From contig CACLMD010000009.1 of assembly GCA_902607945.1 (NCBI GenBank), positions 1 through 32,739 on the forward strand: a stretch of DNA of 32,739 nt. The letters are read 5' to 3'. The notes under the pieces were generated by a model that saw only the letters and a list, made by a program, of their open reading frames with translations, was not told the DNA's origin and did no database searches. This document shows positions 16,476 to 25,444 of this stretch, one piece after another. The stretch is from an uncultured Pelagibacteraceae bacterium. Lineage in GTDB: Bacteria > Pseudomonadota > Alphaproteobacteria > Pelagibacterales > Pelagibacteraceae. The position numbers and the translations under genes are program-made. Numbering within the stretch: the first letter of the stretch is position 1; every line of letters starts with the position of its first letter.

Positions 16476-17528
16476 ATGCAAAGATATTACACTAGGGCGT
16501 GTAATTTCTATTATGGCAATAAGTCAAAATTTTTATTAAGTAAAAAAAAAACGCTGTGTTTAAGTGGTAATAAGCTGATATCATTTGATCATATTGAGAT
16601 AATTTCTCGAAATTCAAAAAAAAAAATTTCAATTAAAAAACTGAATAATCTACCAAAAGATTTAAAAAAAAAAATAATTTTAGATTTGAAAAAAATAACT
16701 TCAAAAAAAAAAAATTTTGCTAAACTAAATTTTAAAAAAATACCAAATATCTTAGGAGTATTAAATCTTACCCCTGACAGTTTTTCAGATGGTGGAAAGT
16801 TTAATAATAAAAATACAGCAACAAAACATGCTATTGAAATGTTTAAAGCAGGTGCAAATTTAATTGATATCGGTGGTGAGTCAACAAGGCCAGGGTCTAA
16901 AGCAATAAATGTAAAACTAGAATGGAAAAGAATAAATAAAGTACTAAAATTTATCTGCAAGAAAGTTCCTGTATCTTTAGATACAAGAAAAGCAGAAATT
17001 ATGGAAAAGGGGATTGATCTGGGTGTAAAAATTATTAATGATGTATCCGGATTAACTTATGATAATGAGTCTGTAAATATCCTAAAAAAACATAAAATTC
17101 CTTTTGTTATTCAACATTCAAAGGGAAGTCCTGAAAATATGCAAAATAAACCAACTTATAAAAATGAATTATTGGATATATATGATTTTTTTGAAAATAA
17201 GATAAAGTTTTTGAGATCCACTGGCATAAAACATAACAATATTATTATTGATCCAGGTATAGGGTTTGGAAAAAATTTGAAACATAATATGAATTTAATA
17301 AGCAATATTTCTATTTTCCATACACTTGGTTTACCTATACTTGTAGGCAATTCAAGAAAAAGATTTATTAAGGAATTATCTGGAAGAAATGACTCAAAAA
17401 ATAGAATTGGAGGTACTGTCGCTTCATCAATTTATTTAATGATGCAAGGAGTTCAAATCTTAAGAATTCATGATGTTAATGAATTACAACAAGCAATTAA
17501 AGTTTTTAAAGAATTATTAAAACACTAA
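16476..17528 (+). CDS. folP: Dihydropteroate synthase with N-terminal extension
   Basis: The enzyme condenses p-aminobenzoate with dihydropterin pyrophosphate in folate synthesis. The TIM-barrel core begins near residue 90: ILGVLNLTPDSFSDGGKF, DIGGESTRPGS, SLDTRKAEIM, IINDVSGL, IIDPGIGFGKN, ILVGNSRKRFI and RIGGTVAS are all present. At 350 aa it exceeds the usual 270-280 aa because of about 85 extra N-terminal residues. Several alphaproteobacterial FolP proteins carry a comparable extension, so I read it as native. It starts 5 bases after ftsH, and its stop shares a base with the glmM start. The order ftsH-folP-glmM is conserved across proteobacteria. Confidence 0.94.
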   Translation: MQRYYTRACNFYYGNKSKFLLSKKKTLCLSGNKLISFDHIEIISRNSKKKISIKKLNNLPKDLKKKIILDLKKITSKKKNFAKLNFKKIPNILGVLNLTPDSFSDGGKFNNKNTATKHAIEMFKAGANLIDIGGESTRPGSKAINVKLEWKRINKVLKFICKKVPVSLDTRKAEIMEKGIDLGVKIINDVSGLTYDNESVNILKKHKIPFVIQHSKGSPENMQNKPTYKNELLDIYDFFENKIKFLRSTGIKHNNIIIDPGIGFGKNLKHNMNLISNISIFHTLGLPILVGNSRKRFIKELSGRNDSKNRIGGTVASSIYLMMQGVQILRIHDVNELQQAIKVFKELLKH

Positions 17529-18859
17529 TGGCAAAAAAATATTTTGGAACAGATGGAATTAGGGGCGCTATTAATAGCAAAAATATTAATGGTGACATGT
17601 TTTTTAAATTTGGTTTAGCCTCAGGAAAATATTTTAAGTCCCAAAAAAAAAAGAAACAAATAGCAATTATTGCTAAAGATACAAGATTGTCTGGTTATAC
17701 TTTAGAACCTGCTTTGGTTTCAGGTCTTACATCCGCAGGAATGCATGTTTTTACTTTAGGACCCTTACCAACTAATGGTTTAGCTATGCTTACGAAAGCA
17801 ATGAAAGCAAATATGGGAATAATGATTACTGCTTCTCATAACCCTCATTATGACAATGGATTAAAACTCTTTGGTCCAGATGGAATGAAATTATCAGATA
17901 AAATAGAAAAAAAAATTGAAAGTTTGATAGACAAAAAGATTATAAAAAATTTGTCAAATCCAGATAAACTTGGAAGAGTAAAAAGGCTTGAAACAGGAAC
18001 AAGAGATTATTTAAAAATTTTAAAAAAAAATTTTACTAAAGAATTTAATTTAAGAGGATTAAGAATTGTAATAGATTGTGCTAACGGAGCAGGATATAAA
18101 GCTGGTCCAGAATTATTAAGATCTTTAGGAGCAAAAGTAATAGCTATTGGTATAAATCCAAATGGACTTAATATTAATAACAATTGTGGATCAACATACC
18201 CTAATAAAATTAAGCTTGCTGTAAAAAAATATAAAGCAAATCTAGGTATCTCTCTAGATGGTGATGCTGATAGAATTATTATGTGTGATGAAACTGGAAG
18301 TGTAATAGATGGTGATCAAATAATTGCTGCATTAGCTTCAAGATGGAAAAATAAAAAAATGTTAAAAGGAGGAGTTGTTGGAACTCTAATGTCTAATTAT
18401 GGTTTAGAAAAATTTTTTAAATATAATAAAATAAAATTTATTAGAGCAAATGTAGGTGATAGATATGTAAAAGAAAAAATGCAAAAAAATAATTTTAACT
18501 TGGGGGGCGAACAATCTGGTCATATTATTTTAGGAAAATTTGCAACAACAGGAGATGGCTTGCTTGTGGCTTTAGAAGTGCTGTTTGCGATTAGAAAAGG
18601 AAAAAAAGCCAGCACTTTTTTTAATAAATTTAAAAAAACACCACAAATTTTAAAAAATATTGAGGTAAAAGATAAAGATATAATCAAAAAACCTGAGGTA
18701 AAAAAATCTATAAAGATTGCAGAAAAATTAATGAATGGAAAAGGTAGGATATTGGTAAGAAAATCTGGAACAGAATTAAAAATAAGAGTAATGGGTGAAA
18801 GTGAAAATAAAGAACTTTTAAATAAATGTATAAATATTATTTCAAAAAAGATAAAATAA
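17528..18859 (+). CDS. glmM: Phosphoglucosamine mutase
   Basis: GlmM converts glucosamine-6-phosphate to glucosamine-1-phosphate for UDP-GlcNAc, needed for peptidoglycan and lipid A. The 443-aa protein opens with KKYFGTDGIRG. It has the phosphoserine loop TASHNPHYDNGLKLFG with catalytic Ser103, the metal-binding SLDGDADRIIM, the sugar-binding GGEQSGHII, and the phosphate-binding RKSGTELKIRVMGE. This combination separates GlmM from phosphoglucomutases and ManB. It is coupled to folP by TAATG. A single base lies between its stop and the inferred CTG start of thiD. Confidence 0.97.
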   Translation: MAKKYFGTDGIRGAINSKNINGDMFFKFGLASGKYFKSQKKKKQIAIIAKDTRLSGYTLEPALVSGLTSAGMHVFTLGPLPTNGLAMLTKAMKANMGIMITASHNPHYDNGLKLFGPDGMKLSDKIEKKIESLIDKKIIKNLSNPDKLGRVKRLETGTRDYLKILKKNFTKEFNLRGLRIVIDCANGAGYKAGPELLRSLGAKVIAIGINPNGLNINNNCGSTYPNKIKLAVKKYKANLGISLDGDADRIIMCDETGSVIDGDQIIAALASRWKNKKMLKGGVVGTLMSNYGLEKFFKYNKIKFIRANVGDRYVKEKMQKNNFNLGGEQSGHIILGKFATTGDGLLVALEVLFAIRKGKKASTFFNKFKKTPQILKNIEVKDKDIIKKPEVKKSIKIAEKLMNGKGRILVRKSGTELKIRVMGESENKELLNKCINIISKKIK

Positions 18860-18860
18860 A

Positions 18861-19673
18861 CTGAAACCTAAATCAAAAATATTAATTATTGCAGGTTCAG
18901 ACTCATCAGGTGGGGCGGGTATCCAAGCTGATATTAAAACTATTACAGCTTTGGGGTCATACGCAATGACAGCAATTACAGCAGTTACATCACAAAACAC
19001 TACAGGCGTTAAGTCAATAACACCTATTCCTCCTAAAGAAATTTTAAACCAAATTATGTTTACCTCAAAAGATATTAAACCTAATGCAGTTAAAATTGGA
19101 ATGTTGCACTCAACAAAAGTTATTGAGTCTGTTATTAAATCACTGGACAATATTAAGATTAAAAAAATAGTACTCGATCCTGTAATGGTTGCAAAAGGTG
19201 GTGCTAAATTAATTGATGATAATGCAATTAAATTACTTAAATTAAGATTAATGAAAAGAGCACTATTAATTACTCCAAATATTCCTGAAGCTGAAATTTT
19301 AACAGAGACCAAAATAAGGAATAAAGAAGATATGATTTTTGCTGCTAATGAATTATTGAAAACAGGTATTAAAAATGTCTTGATTAAAGGAGGACATCTA
19401 ACCTCTAAATTTGTTCAAGATGTACTTGTTAATAGATCTGAGATAAAAATATTTACTAGTCGCAGATATAAAACAAAAAACACTCATGGAACTGGATGCA
19501 CCTTATCTAGCGCAATAACTACTTTTTTATCATGTGGAAAACCTATAAAGAAATCTTGTGAGCTCGGAATTAAGTATGTAAATTTCGCCATAAAAACAAA
19601 TCCAAACTATGGTAAAAATCATGGTCCCATTAATCATCTTAATACAATTAGTGTAAGTAGAAAATTTAGATAA
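18861..19673 (+). CDS. thiD: Hydroxymethylpyrimidine/phosphomethylpyrimidine kinase, inferred CTG start
   Basis: ThiD phosphorylates hydroxymethylpyrimidine twice to give HMP-diphosphate for thiamine synthesis. The conserved N-terminus [18 protein letters not shown] lies upstream of any ATG, GTG or TTG in this frame. The frame is closed by a TAA at 18852-18854. The only near-cognate start just before the motif is CTG at 18861, one base after the glmM stop. It gives 270 aa, the usual length, and an expected start of M-K-P-K-S. Other landmarks are [22 protein letters not shown], and the catalytic region [14 protein letters not shown] start at the TTG at 18951 would delete the substrate loop. 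It is coupled to purA by TAATG. Confidence 0.9.
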   Translation: MKPKSKILIIAGSDSSGGAGIQADIKTITALGSYAMTAITAVTSQNTTGVKSITPIPPKEILNQIMFTSKDIKPNAVKIGMLHSTKVIESVIKSLDNIKIKKIVLDPVMVAKGGAKLIDDNAIKLLKLRLMKRALLITPNIPEAEILTETKIRNKEDMIFAANELLKTGIKNVLIKGGHLTSKFVQDVLVNRSEIKIFTSRRYKTKNTHGTGCTLSSAITTFLSCGKPIKKSCELGIKYVNFAIKTNPNYGKNHGPINHLNTISVSRKFR

Positions 19674-20965
19674 TGAAAAATATAGTTGTAGTCGGATCTC
19701 AGTGGGGTGATGAGGGAAAAGGAAAAATTGTTGATTGGCTTTCTGAGCAAGCAGATATTGTAATTAGATTTCAAGGTGGACATAATGCTGGTCATACACT
19801 GGTCATCGATGGAGTAACTTATAAATTAAGATTATTACCATCAGGAATTGTAAGAAAAAATAAAATTTCAATTATTGGAAATGGTGTGGTGGTAGATCCC
19901 TGGGCATTACTTGAGGAAATTGAAGAAATAAAATTAAAAGGTGTTGATGTAAATATAGATAATTTTATTATTTCGGAAGCAGCAAATTTGATTTTACCAT
20001 TTCATAGAGAAATGGACGAAATTAGAGAGGATGCTGCTGGCAAAAGCAAAATTGGAACAACAAGAAGAGGAATTGGTCCTGCTTACGAAGATAAAGTAGG
20101 CAGAAGGTCAATAAGAGTTATGGATTTAAGGTCTGAAAAAAATTTAGATCAAAGATTAGAGTCTGTGCTTGTTCATCATAATGCAATTAGAAAAGGTTTA
20201 GGAAAAAAAATTTTTAAAAAAGAACAATTAAAATCTGATTTGTTGAAAATTGCACCTAAGATATTACAATTTTCTCAACCGGTTTGGCTTAAAATTGATA
20301 ATTTTAAAAAACAAAAAAAGAAAATTTTATTTGAAGGTGCTCAAGGGATTTTACTTGATGTAGACCATGGTACTTATCCTTATGTTACATCATCTAATAC
20401 TGTTGCTTCAAGTGCTGCGACAGGCACAGGATGTGGTCCAAATTCAATTAATTATGTTCTTGGTATTACAAAAGCATACACAACAAGGGTTGGAGAGGGC
20501 CCATTTCCAACAGAATTAACAAACAGTGTTGGAGAACTATTAGGTACTCGTGGAAAAGAATTTGGAACTGTTACTAGTCGAAAAAGAAGATGTGGCTGGT
20601 TTGACGGAGTTCTTGTTAGACAAACAATTAAAATTTCTGGGATTAATGGAATTGCTTTAACAAAGTTAGACGTTTTAGATGAGCTGGATGAAATAAAGAT
20701 GTGTATTGAATATGAATTACACGGAGAAAAAATTGATTATTTTCCAGCAGCAGTAGATGATCAATTAAACATTAAGCCTATTTACAAAACGTTTGCTGGA
20801 TGGAAAACTCCAACCAATAAAATTAAAAATATTAACGATTTACCTGAAAATGCAAAGAAGTACATATTTGCAATTGAAGATTTTATTGAGTCAAAGATAT
20901 CTAGTATTTCAACTAGTCCTGAGCGGGATGATACAATACTAGTTGAGAATCCTTTTGAAATTTAA
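19673..20965 (+). CDS. purA: Adenylosuccinate synthetase
   Basis: PurA joins IMP and aspartate with GTP to give adenylosuccinate, the first committed step to AMP. The 430-aa protein is full length. It begins [16 protein letters not shown] with catalytic Asp13 and the P-loop-like GDEGKGK (12-18), followed by [10 protein letters not shown] with catalytic His41. Further on are [35 protein letters not shown] and [11 protein letters not shown]. It is the last gene of the folP-glmM-thiD-purA run. Its TAA stop shares the four bases TTAA (20962-20965) with the stop of the convergent rpoH gene. Confidence 0.98.
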   Translation: MKNIVVVGSQWGDEGKGKIVDWLSEQADIVIRFQGGHNAGHTLVIDGVTYKLRLLPSGIVRKNKISIIGNGVVVDPWALLEEIEEIKLKGVDVNIDNFIISEAANLILPFHREMDEIREDAAGKSKIGTTRRGIGPAYEDKVGRRSIRVMDLRSEKNLDQRLESVLVHHNAIRKGLGKKIFKKEQLKSDLLKIAPKILQFSQPVWLKIDNFKKQKKKILFEGAQGILLDVDHGTYPYVTSSNTVASSAATGTGCGPNSINYVLGITKAYTTRVGEGPFPTELTNSVGELLGTRGKEFGTVTSRKRRCGWFDGVLVRQTIKISGINGIALTKLDVLDELDEIKMCIEYELHGEKIDYFPAAVDDQLNIKPIYKTFAGWKTPTNKIKNINDLPENAKKYIFAIEDFIESKISSISTSPERDDTILVENPFEI

Positions 20966-21852
20966 TTAACAGGTAAAAGATTTTTAGATTTTGCTGACAA
21001 AAGCATATGTTTTTGAAGCTTTTCAAAAGCTTTATTTTCTATTTGTCTCACTCTTTCTCTACTAATTTTATATTTTTTGCTTAAATCTTCTAGTGTAGTT
21101 GGGTTATCATTTAATCTTCTGGAGTAAAGTATTTCTCTCTCTCTGTCATTTAAGACTTTGATTGAATTTTTAAGCAAATCTTTTCTTTGTTCCATTTCCT
21201 CTTGATGTGCAAATTTAAGATCATGATCTAGTTCTTTATCTACTAACCAATCTTGCCATTCATCTCCATCCTCTCCTACTTGAGCATTTAAAGAAAATTC
21301 TTTACCTGAAAGTCTTCTATTCATTGAAACAACTTCGTCTTTACTTACATCAAGTTTAGTAGCAATCTCATTTACATGTTCATCTCGTAAGTCGCCTTCA
21401 GACTGAGGTGCAATTTGATTTTTAATTTTCTTTAAATTAAAAAATAATTTTTTTTGAGCTGTTGTTGTTCCAATCTTTACTAAACTCCAAGATCTTAAAA
21501 TATACTCTTGTATTGAAGCTTTAATCCACCACATAGCATATGTAGCAAGTCTAAACCCTTTTTCTGGTTCAAATTTTTTAACTGCTTGCATAAGACCTAC
21601 ATTTCCTTCCGAAATCATTTCATTAACTGGCAAACCATAACCTTTGTATCCCATAGCTATTTTAGCAACTAATCTTAAGTGGCTTGTAACCAACTTTTCA
21701 GCTGCTTTTATATTTCCAGTAGTTTTCCAATTTTTTGCCAACATGTATTCTTCTTCAGCTGCTAACATCGGAAACTTTTTAATTTGCTCTAGGTAAGCAG
21801 ATAAGCCTCCCTCGTTAGAAAGAGCAGGTAAATTATTCATAGTAGCACTCAT
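20962..21852 (-). CDS. rpoH: RNA polymerase heat-shock sigma factor RpoH (sigma-32)
   Basis: RpoH directs RNA polymerase to chaperone and protease genes. The 296-aa protein has region 2 ([26 protein letters not shown]-like [33 protein letters not shown]). The RpoH-specific box QKKLFFNLK is at about 133-141 and distinguishes it from RpoD. Region 4.2 ([20 protein letters not shown]) ends the protein. It lies 41 bp downstream of rluD on the same strand, a pairing seen in other alphaproteobacteria. No Shine-Dalgarno is visible. Its stop overlaps that of purA. Confidence 0.96.
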   Translation of the reverse strand: MSATMNNLPALSNEGGLSAYLEQIKKFPMLAAEEEYMLAKNWKTTGNIKAAEKLVTSHLRLVAKIAMGYKGYGLPVNEMISEGNVGLMQAVKKFEPEKGFRLATYAMWWIKASIQEYILRSWSLVKIGTTTAQKKLFFNLKKIKNQIAPQSEGDLRDEHVNEIATKLDVSKDEVVSMNRRLSGKEFSLNAQVGEDGDEWQDWLVDKELDHDLKFAHQEEMEQRKDLLKNSIKVLNDREREILYSRRLNDNPTTLEDLSKKYKISRERVRQIENKAFEKLQKHMLLSAKSKNLLPVN

Positions 21853-21893
21853 GGTTGTATTTATTTAATTCACTCTACCAAATTTTCAATGAC

Positions 21894-22874
21894 TTATTTG
21901 TTAGTGTTTCTAAGCATTTTTAATAGATCATTTAGTTCATTTGGTAAAATTGAGGAAAAAATCATTTCTTCATTAGTTTTAGGGTGAATAAAACCCAAGG
22001 TTTTTGCGTGTAAAAATTGTCTATTTAATTTTGAAATACAATTCTCTAATGCAAGATCAATGTTTTTAATTTTTTTGTATTTTTTTTTATATTTATCATC
22101 CCCTACAATGCTATTTCCTAAATGTGCCATGTGTACACGTATTTGATGAGTTCTTCCAGTTTCTAATTTACATTCTACTAGACTGAAAGTTGGTGTTTTG
22201 TCATTTTCAAAAACTTCTAAAGTTTTATAATTTGTTATAGCTTGTTTACCTTTTGATCTGCTAACTTCCATCAATTGTCTATTTTTTGAGCTACGAGTTA
22301 TTAAAGTTTCAATCTTACCAGATGAGGGTCTAAGTTTACCCCATATTAATAGTTGATACACTCTTGTAATTGAATGGTCGCTAAATTGTTTTGATAAATT
22401 TTCATGGGTTTGATTATTTTTTGCAACAACAATTAATCCAGATGTATTTTTATCAATTCTGTGAACTATTCCTGGCCTTAGTTCATCACCGATTGTAGAA
22501 AGAGAGTCTTTATCATGATGTATTAATGCATTAACTATTGTTCTGTCGTAATTACCAGCACCAGGGTGCATAACTATTCCTGCTGGCTTATTTATTATCA
22601 ATAAATCCTCATCTTCGTAAGTAATTTCTAATTTATAAGCATAAGGTTTTAATGAAGCTTTATGAGGTTCTGGGATTTGAAGACTTAATTTATCACCTGT
22701 GCTAACTTTTTTTGAGGGATCTTTTATAATTTTATTATTTAACTTTAGTTTTTCCTTTAATATTAAATTTTTAATTCTAGTTCTACTAATCAATCCCTCC
22801 CTTTTATTGATTAATATATCTACTCTTAGATTGTTTTCATTTTCTAGAACTATTAAATTAATGTTTTTTTCCAT
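21894..22874 (-). CDS. rluD: 23S rRNA pseudouridine synthase RluD family
   Basis: RluD makes the pseudouridines of helix 69 in 23S rRNA. The 326-aa protein starts with an S4 RNA-binding domain (about residues 15-65: LRVDILINKREGLISRTRIK). The catalytic domain has LLIINKPAGIVMHPG, then PGIVHRIDKNTSGL with catalytic Asp141, and ETGRTHQIRVHMAHLG. S4 domain, length and rpoH linkage favour RluD over RluA or RluC. Its start codon lies 23 bp from the 5' end of the divergent tRNA gene, so its promoter probably lies in or across that tRNA. The upstream bases show no Shine-Dalgarno. Confidence 0.9.
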   Translation of the reverse strand: MEKNINLIVLENENNLRVDILINKREGLISRTRIKNLILKEKLKLNNKIIKDPSKKVSTGDKLSLQIPEPHKASLKPYAYKLEITYEDEDLLIINKPAGIVMHPGAGNYDRTIVNALIHHDKDSLSTIGDELRPGIVHRIDKNTSGLIVVAKNNQTHENLSKQFSDHSITRVYQLLIWGKLRPSSGKIETLITRSSKNRQLMEVSRSKGKQAITNYKTLEVFENDKTPTFSLVECKLETGRTHQIRVHMAHLGNSIVGDDKYKKKYKKIKNIDLALENCISKLNRQFLHAKTLGFIHPKTNEEMIFSSILPNELNDLLKMLRNTNK

Positions 22875-22897
22875 AAAATGTAATATTAATACTAAAT

Positions 22898-22974
22898 GCG
22901 CTTGTAGCTCAACTGGATAGAGCGCCTGACTTCGGATCAGGAGGTTCTGGGTTCGACTCCTAGCAGGCGCACCA
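22898..22974 (+). tRNA. tRNA-Arg, anticodon TCG
   Basis: A complete cloverleaf is visible. The acceptor stem GCGCTTG pairs with CAGGCGC (one G-U). The anticodon stem CCTGA/TCAGG (22925-22929 with 22937-22941) encloses the 7-base loop CTTCGGA, with anticodon TCG at 22932-22934. The T arm is CTGGG-TTCGACT-CCTAG (one G-U). Discriminator A and CCA are encoded. Most alphaproteobacteria read CGN with an ACG anticodon, so TCG is noteworthy. Upstream TAATAT (22881-22886) is a possible -10. The 3' end is 2 bp from the stop of the convergent ABC permease gene, with no terminator. Confidence 0.96.
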
Positions 22975-22976
22975 CC

Positions 22977-23768
22977 TTATTCACCCATATTAATTAAAGA
23001 CCCTTTTTTTCTAGCTTTCGAGAAAGAAAAATAAAATAAACAAATACCAACTAAAAGGTAAATAGCATTTAAATAAAAAGCATATAAAATATTTTCAAAA
23101 TTAACGAAATTATTAATTAATATGTTCCTTGTTTCATCAAAAATGTAAACTAGAGGAAGCCCTTTTGCTAAAATCTGAAAAAATTCTGGTAATATTTCAA
23201 TTGGATAATAAATACAACCTAATGGAGCTAACAAAAATAATGAAGACCATGCAATATTTTCAAATGATGGTCCAAATCTTATCAAACCTGAACTTACAAA
23301 CAGTCCAAGAGTAATTCCAAAAATATACAAACTTAAAAATAAAAAAAACAATGGGACTCCTAAATTGAGAATAGAAATTCCAAATAAAGGAGAAGTTAAT
23401 AAAATCGCTGGAACTAATCCTATTAAAGTTCTTATTAAAGCAGTAAAAACTAATGAAATAATAATTTCGCTAATTTTCATTGGGGCAATGAATAAATTGG
23501 TAAAGTTTCTACTCCAAATTTCCTCTAAAAATAACATGTTAAAACTAATACTGGATCTAAATAAAAAATCATAAAGAATGGCACATGTGAGCATTATTCC
23601 AACTGTATTATTATAATAATCACTATAAGCTGAAAAGAATTTTGAAATAAAACCCCATAATATTATTTGAATTGATGGCCAATATATTAGATCTAAAATT
23701 CTTGGAAATGAGCTTTTTATTAAAAAAAAGTGTCTTAAAAAAAGACCATACATTCGATTAAAGTTCAT
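22977..23768 (-). CDS. ABC-2 type transporter, permease subunit
   Basis: This 263-aa integral membrane protein has about six hydrophobic segments: near residues 25-45, 55-75, 100-125, 135-160, 170-195 and 230-255. Conserved ABC-2 features include an amphipathic N-terminus (RMYGLFLRHFFLIKSSFPRI) and a P-L-G-C-I-Y-Y-P-I-E-I-L-P-E stretch before the last helices, as in NodJ-like exporters. It overlaps the start of the ATPase gene by 11 bases and forms an exporter with it. The substrate cannot be read from the sequence; a lipid, glycan or drug is possible. Its stop is 2 bp from the tRNA-Arg 3' end. Confidence 0.85.
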   Translation of the reverse strand: MNFNRMYGLFLRHFFLIKSSFPRILDLIYWPSIQIILWGFISKFFSAYSDYYNNTVGIMLTCAILYDFLFRSSISFNMLFLEEIWSRNFTNLFIAPMKISEIIISLVFTALIRTLIGLVPAILLTSPLFGISILNLGVPLFFLFLSLYIFGITLGLFVSSGLIRFGPSFENIAWSSLFLLAPLGCIYYPIEILPEFFQILAKGLPLVYIFDETRNILINNFVNFENILYAFYLNAIYLLVGICLFYFSFSKARKKGSLINMGE

Positions 23769-24483
23769 TTTCTGTCCTAGCTAGTTTTAAAAAAACTTCC
23801 TCTAAGTTTTTTCTGCCATGTTTTTTTATCAACTCACTAGGGGCTCCTCGATCTATTATTTTGCCATTTATCATCATCATTACTGATGTGCATAATCTTT
23901 TAACTTCTTCCATATTGTGAGAAGCAAGAAGAATGGATATTTTTTTTTGTTTTATATAGTCTTCTAAAAAAGATCTAATAAAATTTCCTGTTTCAGGATC
24001 TAAAGAAGCAGTTGGTTCATCTAGTAACAAAACAGAAGGATTATTAATCAACGATTTTGCTAGACTGACTCTATTTTTTTGACCAGATGAAAGTTCTCCA
24101 GTTAGATTATTGATAAACTTACCAAGTCTTAAAGTTGAAGATAAATAATTAATACGTTCATCAATATTTTTGACATTATAAAGTTTAGCATAAACAATTA
24201 AGTTTTGTTTTACAGTTAGCTTTTTTGGCAATTCAATATAAGGAGAAATAAAATTCATTTTATGTAAAAGCTCAATTCTGTGATTTTCAATATCTTTTTT
24301 ATTAATTAAAATTTTACCCTGAGTTGGTTTAAGTAGACCAAGTATCATTGCAATAGTTGTCGTTTTTCCACACCCATTAGGACCAAGTAATCCAATAATT
24401 TCATTTTCACCAATATCAAAGTTAATATTATTTACTGCTTTGTTATTTTGAAAAGATTTTGATAAATTAATTACTTCTATCAT
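23758..24483 (-). CDS. ABC transporter, ATP-binding subunit
   Basis: This 241-aa nucleotide-binding domain has Walker A GPNGCGKTT (34-42), signature LSSGQ (131-135), Walker B VLLLDEP (151-157) and switch His189 in LLASHNMEEV. It powers the ABC-2 permease encoded immediately downstream. The Q-loop region reads F-I-S-P-Y-I-E-L-P-K-K-L-T. By my alignment the usual Gln is replaced by Pro81, which may mark a subfamily and would be an odd feature for coupling to the permease. It is 8 bases downstream of tsaC on the same strand, so the three genes are probably one transcript, though no functional tie is evident. Confidence 0.9.
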   Translation of the reverse strand: MIEVINLSKSFQNNKAVNNINFDIGENEIIGLLGPNGCGKTTTIAMILGLLKPTQGKILINKKDIENHRIELLHKMNFISPYIELPKKLTVKQNLIVYAKLYNVKNIDERINYLSSTLRLGKFINNLTGELSSGQKNRVSLAKSLINNPSVLLLDEPTASLDPETGNFIRSFLEDYIKQKKISILLASHNMEEVKRLCTSVMMMINGKIIDRGAPSELIKKHGRKNLEEVFLKLARTENEL

Positions 24484-24491
24484 ATTTTAAT

Positions 24492-25424
24492 CTAATATTT
24501 TGAAGCTTTATGTAATCTATCATTAATTGTTTTTCCAATTCCTTTGTTCTGAATTTTTTCAACTGCAATCATTTCATAACCATCATTCCTAATTTTTCTC
24601 AATAACGAGTACAAATTCTTAGCTGACTGTTTTAGATCATTTTTTTTACTTAAATAGTAATAATTCTTATAACTAACTTTTCTTTTTTTTGTTAGTACAA
24701 AAGCCTCATTTTTTTTTGGTTTTTTAGCATTCATTCTTAATGGAATTCCAGGAGAATAATGTAACGGGAATTGACCAGGTGCAATCTTCTTTTTAAAATT
24801 ATTTTTGATTAAAATTTTTTTTTTAAGTGTTTTTTCAATTTTATAAATATCCAGTCCTCCCAATCTAAGTATTACTGGTTCATTTAAAAGATTTATGATT
24901 GTTGACTCAACCCCAATTAAGCTTCTACCACCGTCAAGAATGTATCTTATTTTTAATCCAAATTCTTCATTAACATCAGAGGCTTTTACAGAACTTAATC
25001 TTGTTGATATATTTGCACTAGGAGCAGCAAGTGGATAATCTAAATTTTTTAATAAGCTTCTGAACAACTTATGCTTTGGAAAACGCACAGCAAGACTATT
25101 TTGTTTGTTAGTTACAAATTTTGAAATTTTTGAGTTTTTTTTTAACTTTAATACAAATGTGATAGGGCCAGGTGAAAACTCATTATATAATTTAATAAAA
25201 TTATCATTAATATGACAATCTTTTTTAAGTTTATTAATATCAAAATAATGAACAATCAAGGGGTTATTCATTGGTCTTTTTTTAAGATTAAATATCTTTT
25301 TAACAGAAATATCAGAGTAAGCATTTCCAGCTAAACCATATACAGTTTCACTAGGTACAGCTATACAATGGTTTTTATCCAAATACTTTTTAGCTTTTTT
25401 GATATTTGATTGAATTGATTTCAT
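24492..25424 (-). CDS. tsaC: Threonylcarbamoyl-AMP synthase, Sua5 type
   Basis: The enzyme makes threonylcarbamoyl-AMP from threonine, bicarbonate and ATP for the t6A modification at position 37 of ANN-reading tRNAs. At 310 aa it is the long Sua5 form. The YrdC domain (about 1-200) has PSETVYGLAGNAYSD, the KKRP-x6-V nucleotide site, GPITFVLKL, APSANIS and GVESTIINL. The C-terminal Sua5 domain follows a linker with PGQFPLHYSPG. The ATG at 25424 is 20 bp from the divergent xseB start, so both promoters must reach into coding sequence. Confidence 0.93.
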   Translation of the reverse strand: MKSIQSNIKKAKKYLDKNHCIAVPSETVYGLAGNAYSDISVKKIFNLKKRPMNNPLIVHYFDINKLKKDCHINDNFIKLYNEFSPGPITFVLKLKKNSKISKFVTNKQNSLAVRFPKHKLFRSLLKNLDYPLAAPSANISTRLSSVKASDVNEEFGLKIRYILDGGRSLIGVESTIINLLNEPVILRLGGLDIYKIEKTLKKKILIKNNFKKKIAPGQFPLHYSPGIPLRMNAKKPKKNEAFVLTKKRKVSYKNYYYLSKKNDLKQSAKNLYSLLRKIRNDGYEMIAVEKIQNKGIGKTINDRLHKASKY

Positions 25425-25444
25425 GTATTAATAATTATTATTAT

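Noticed and set aside
16476..16740. N-terminal part of FolP as a separate fused domain
   Set aside because: Alphaproteobacterial FolP proteins commonly carry an extension of this kind; I see no independent catalytic motif.
18951..18953. TTG as the start of thiD
   Set aside because: It would remove the conserved GSDSSGGAG substrate loop, which is clearly encoded in frame upstream.
25406..25444. TTG start giving a longer XseB
   Set aside because: The added 13 residues overlap the tsaC start and do not match the family; ATG 25445 gives the usual length.
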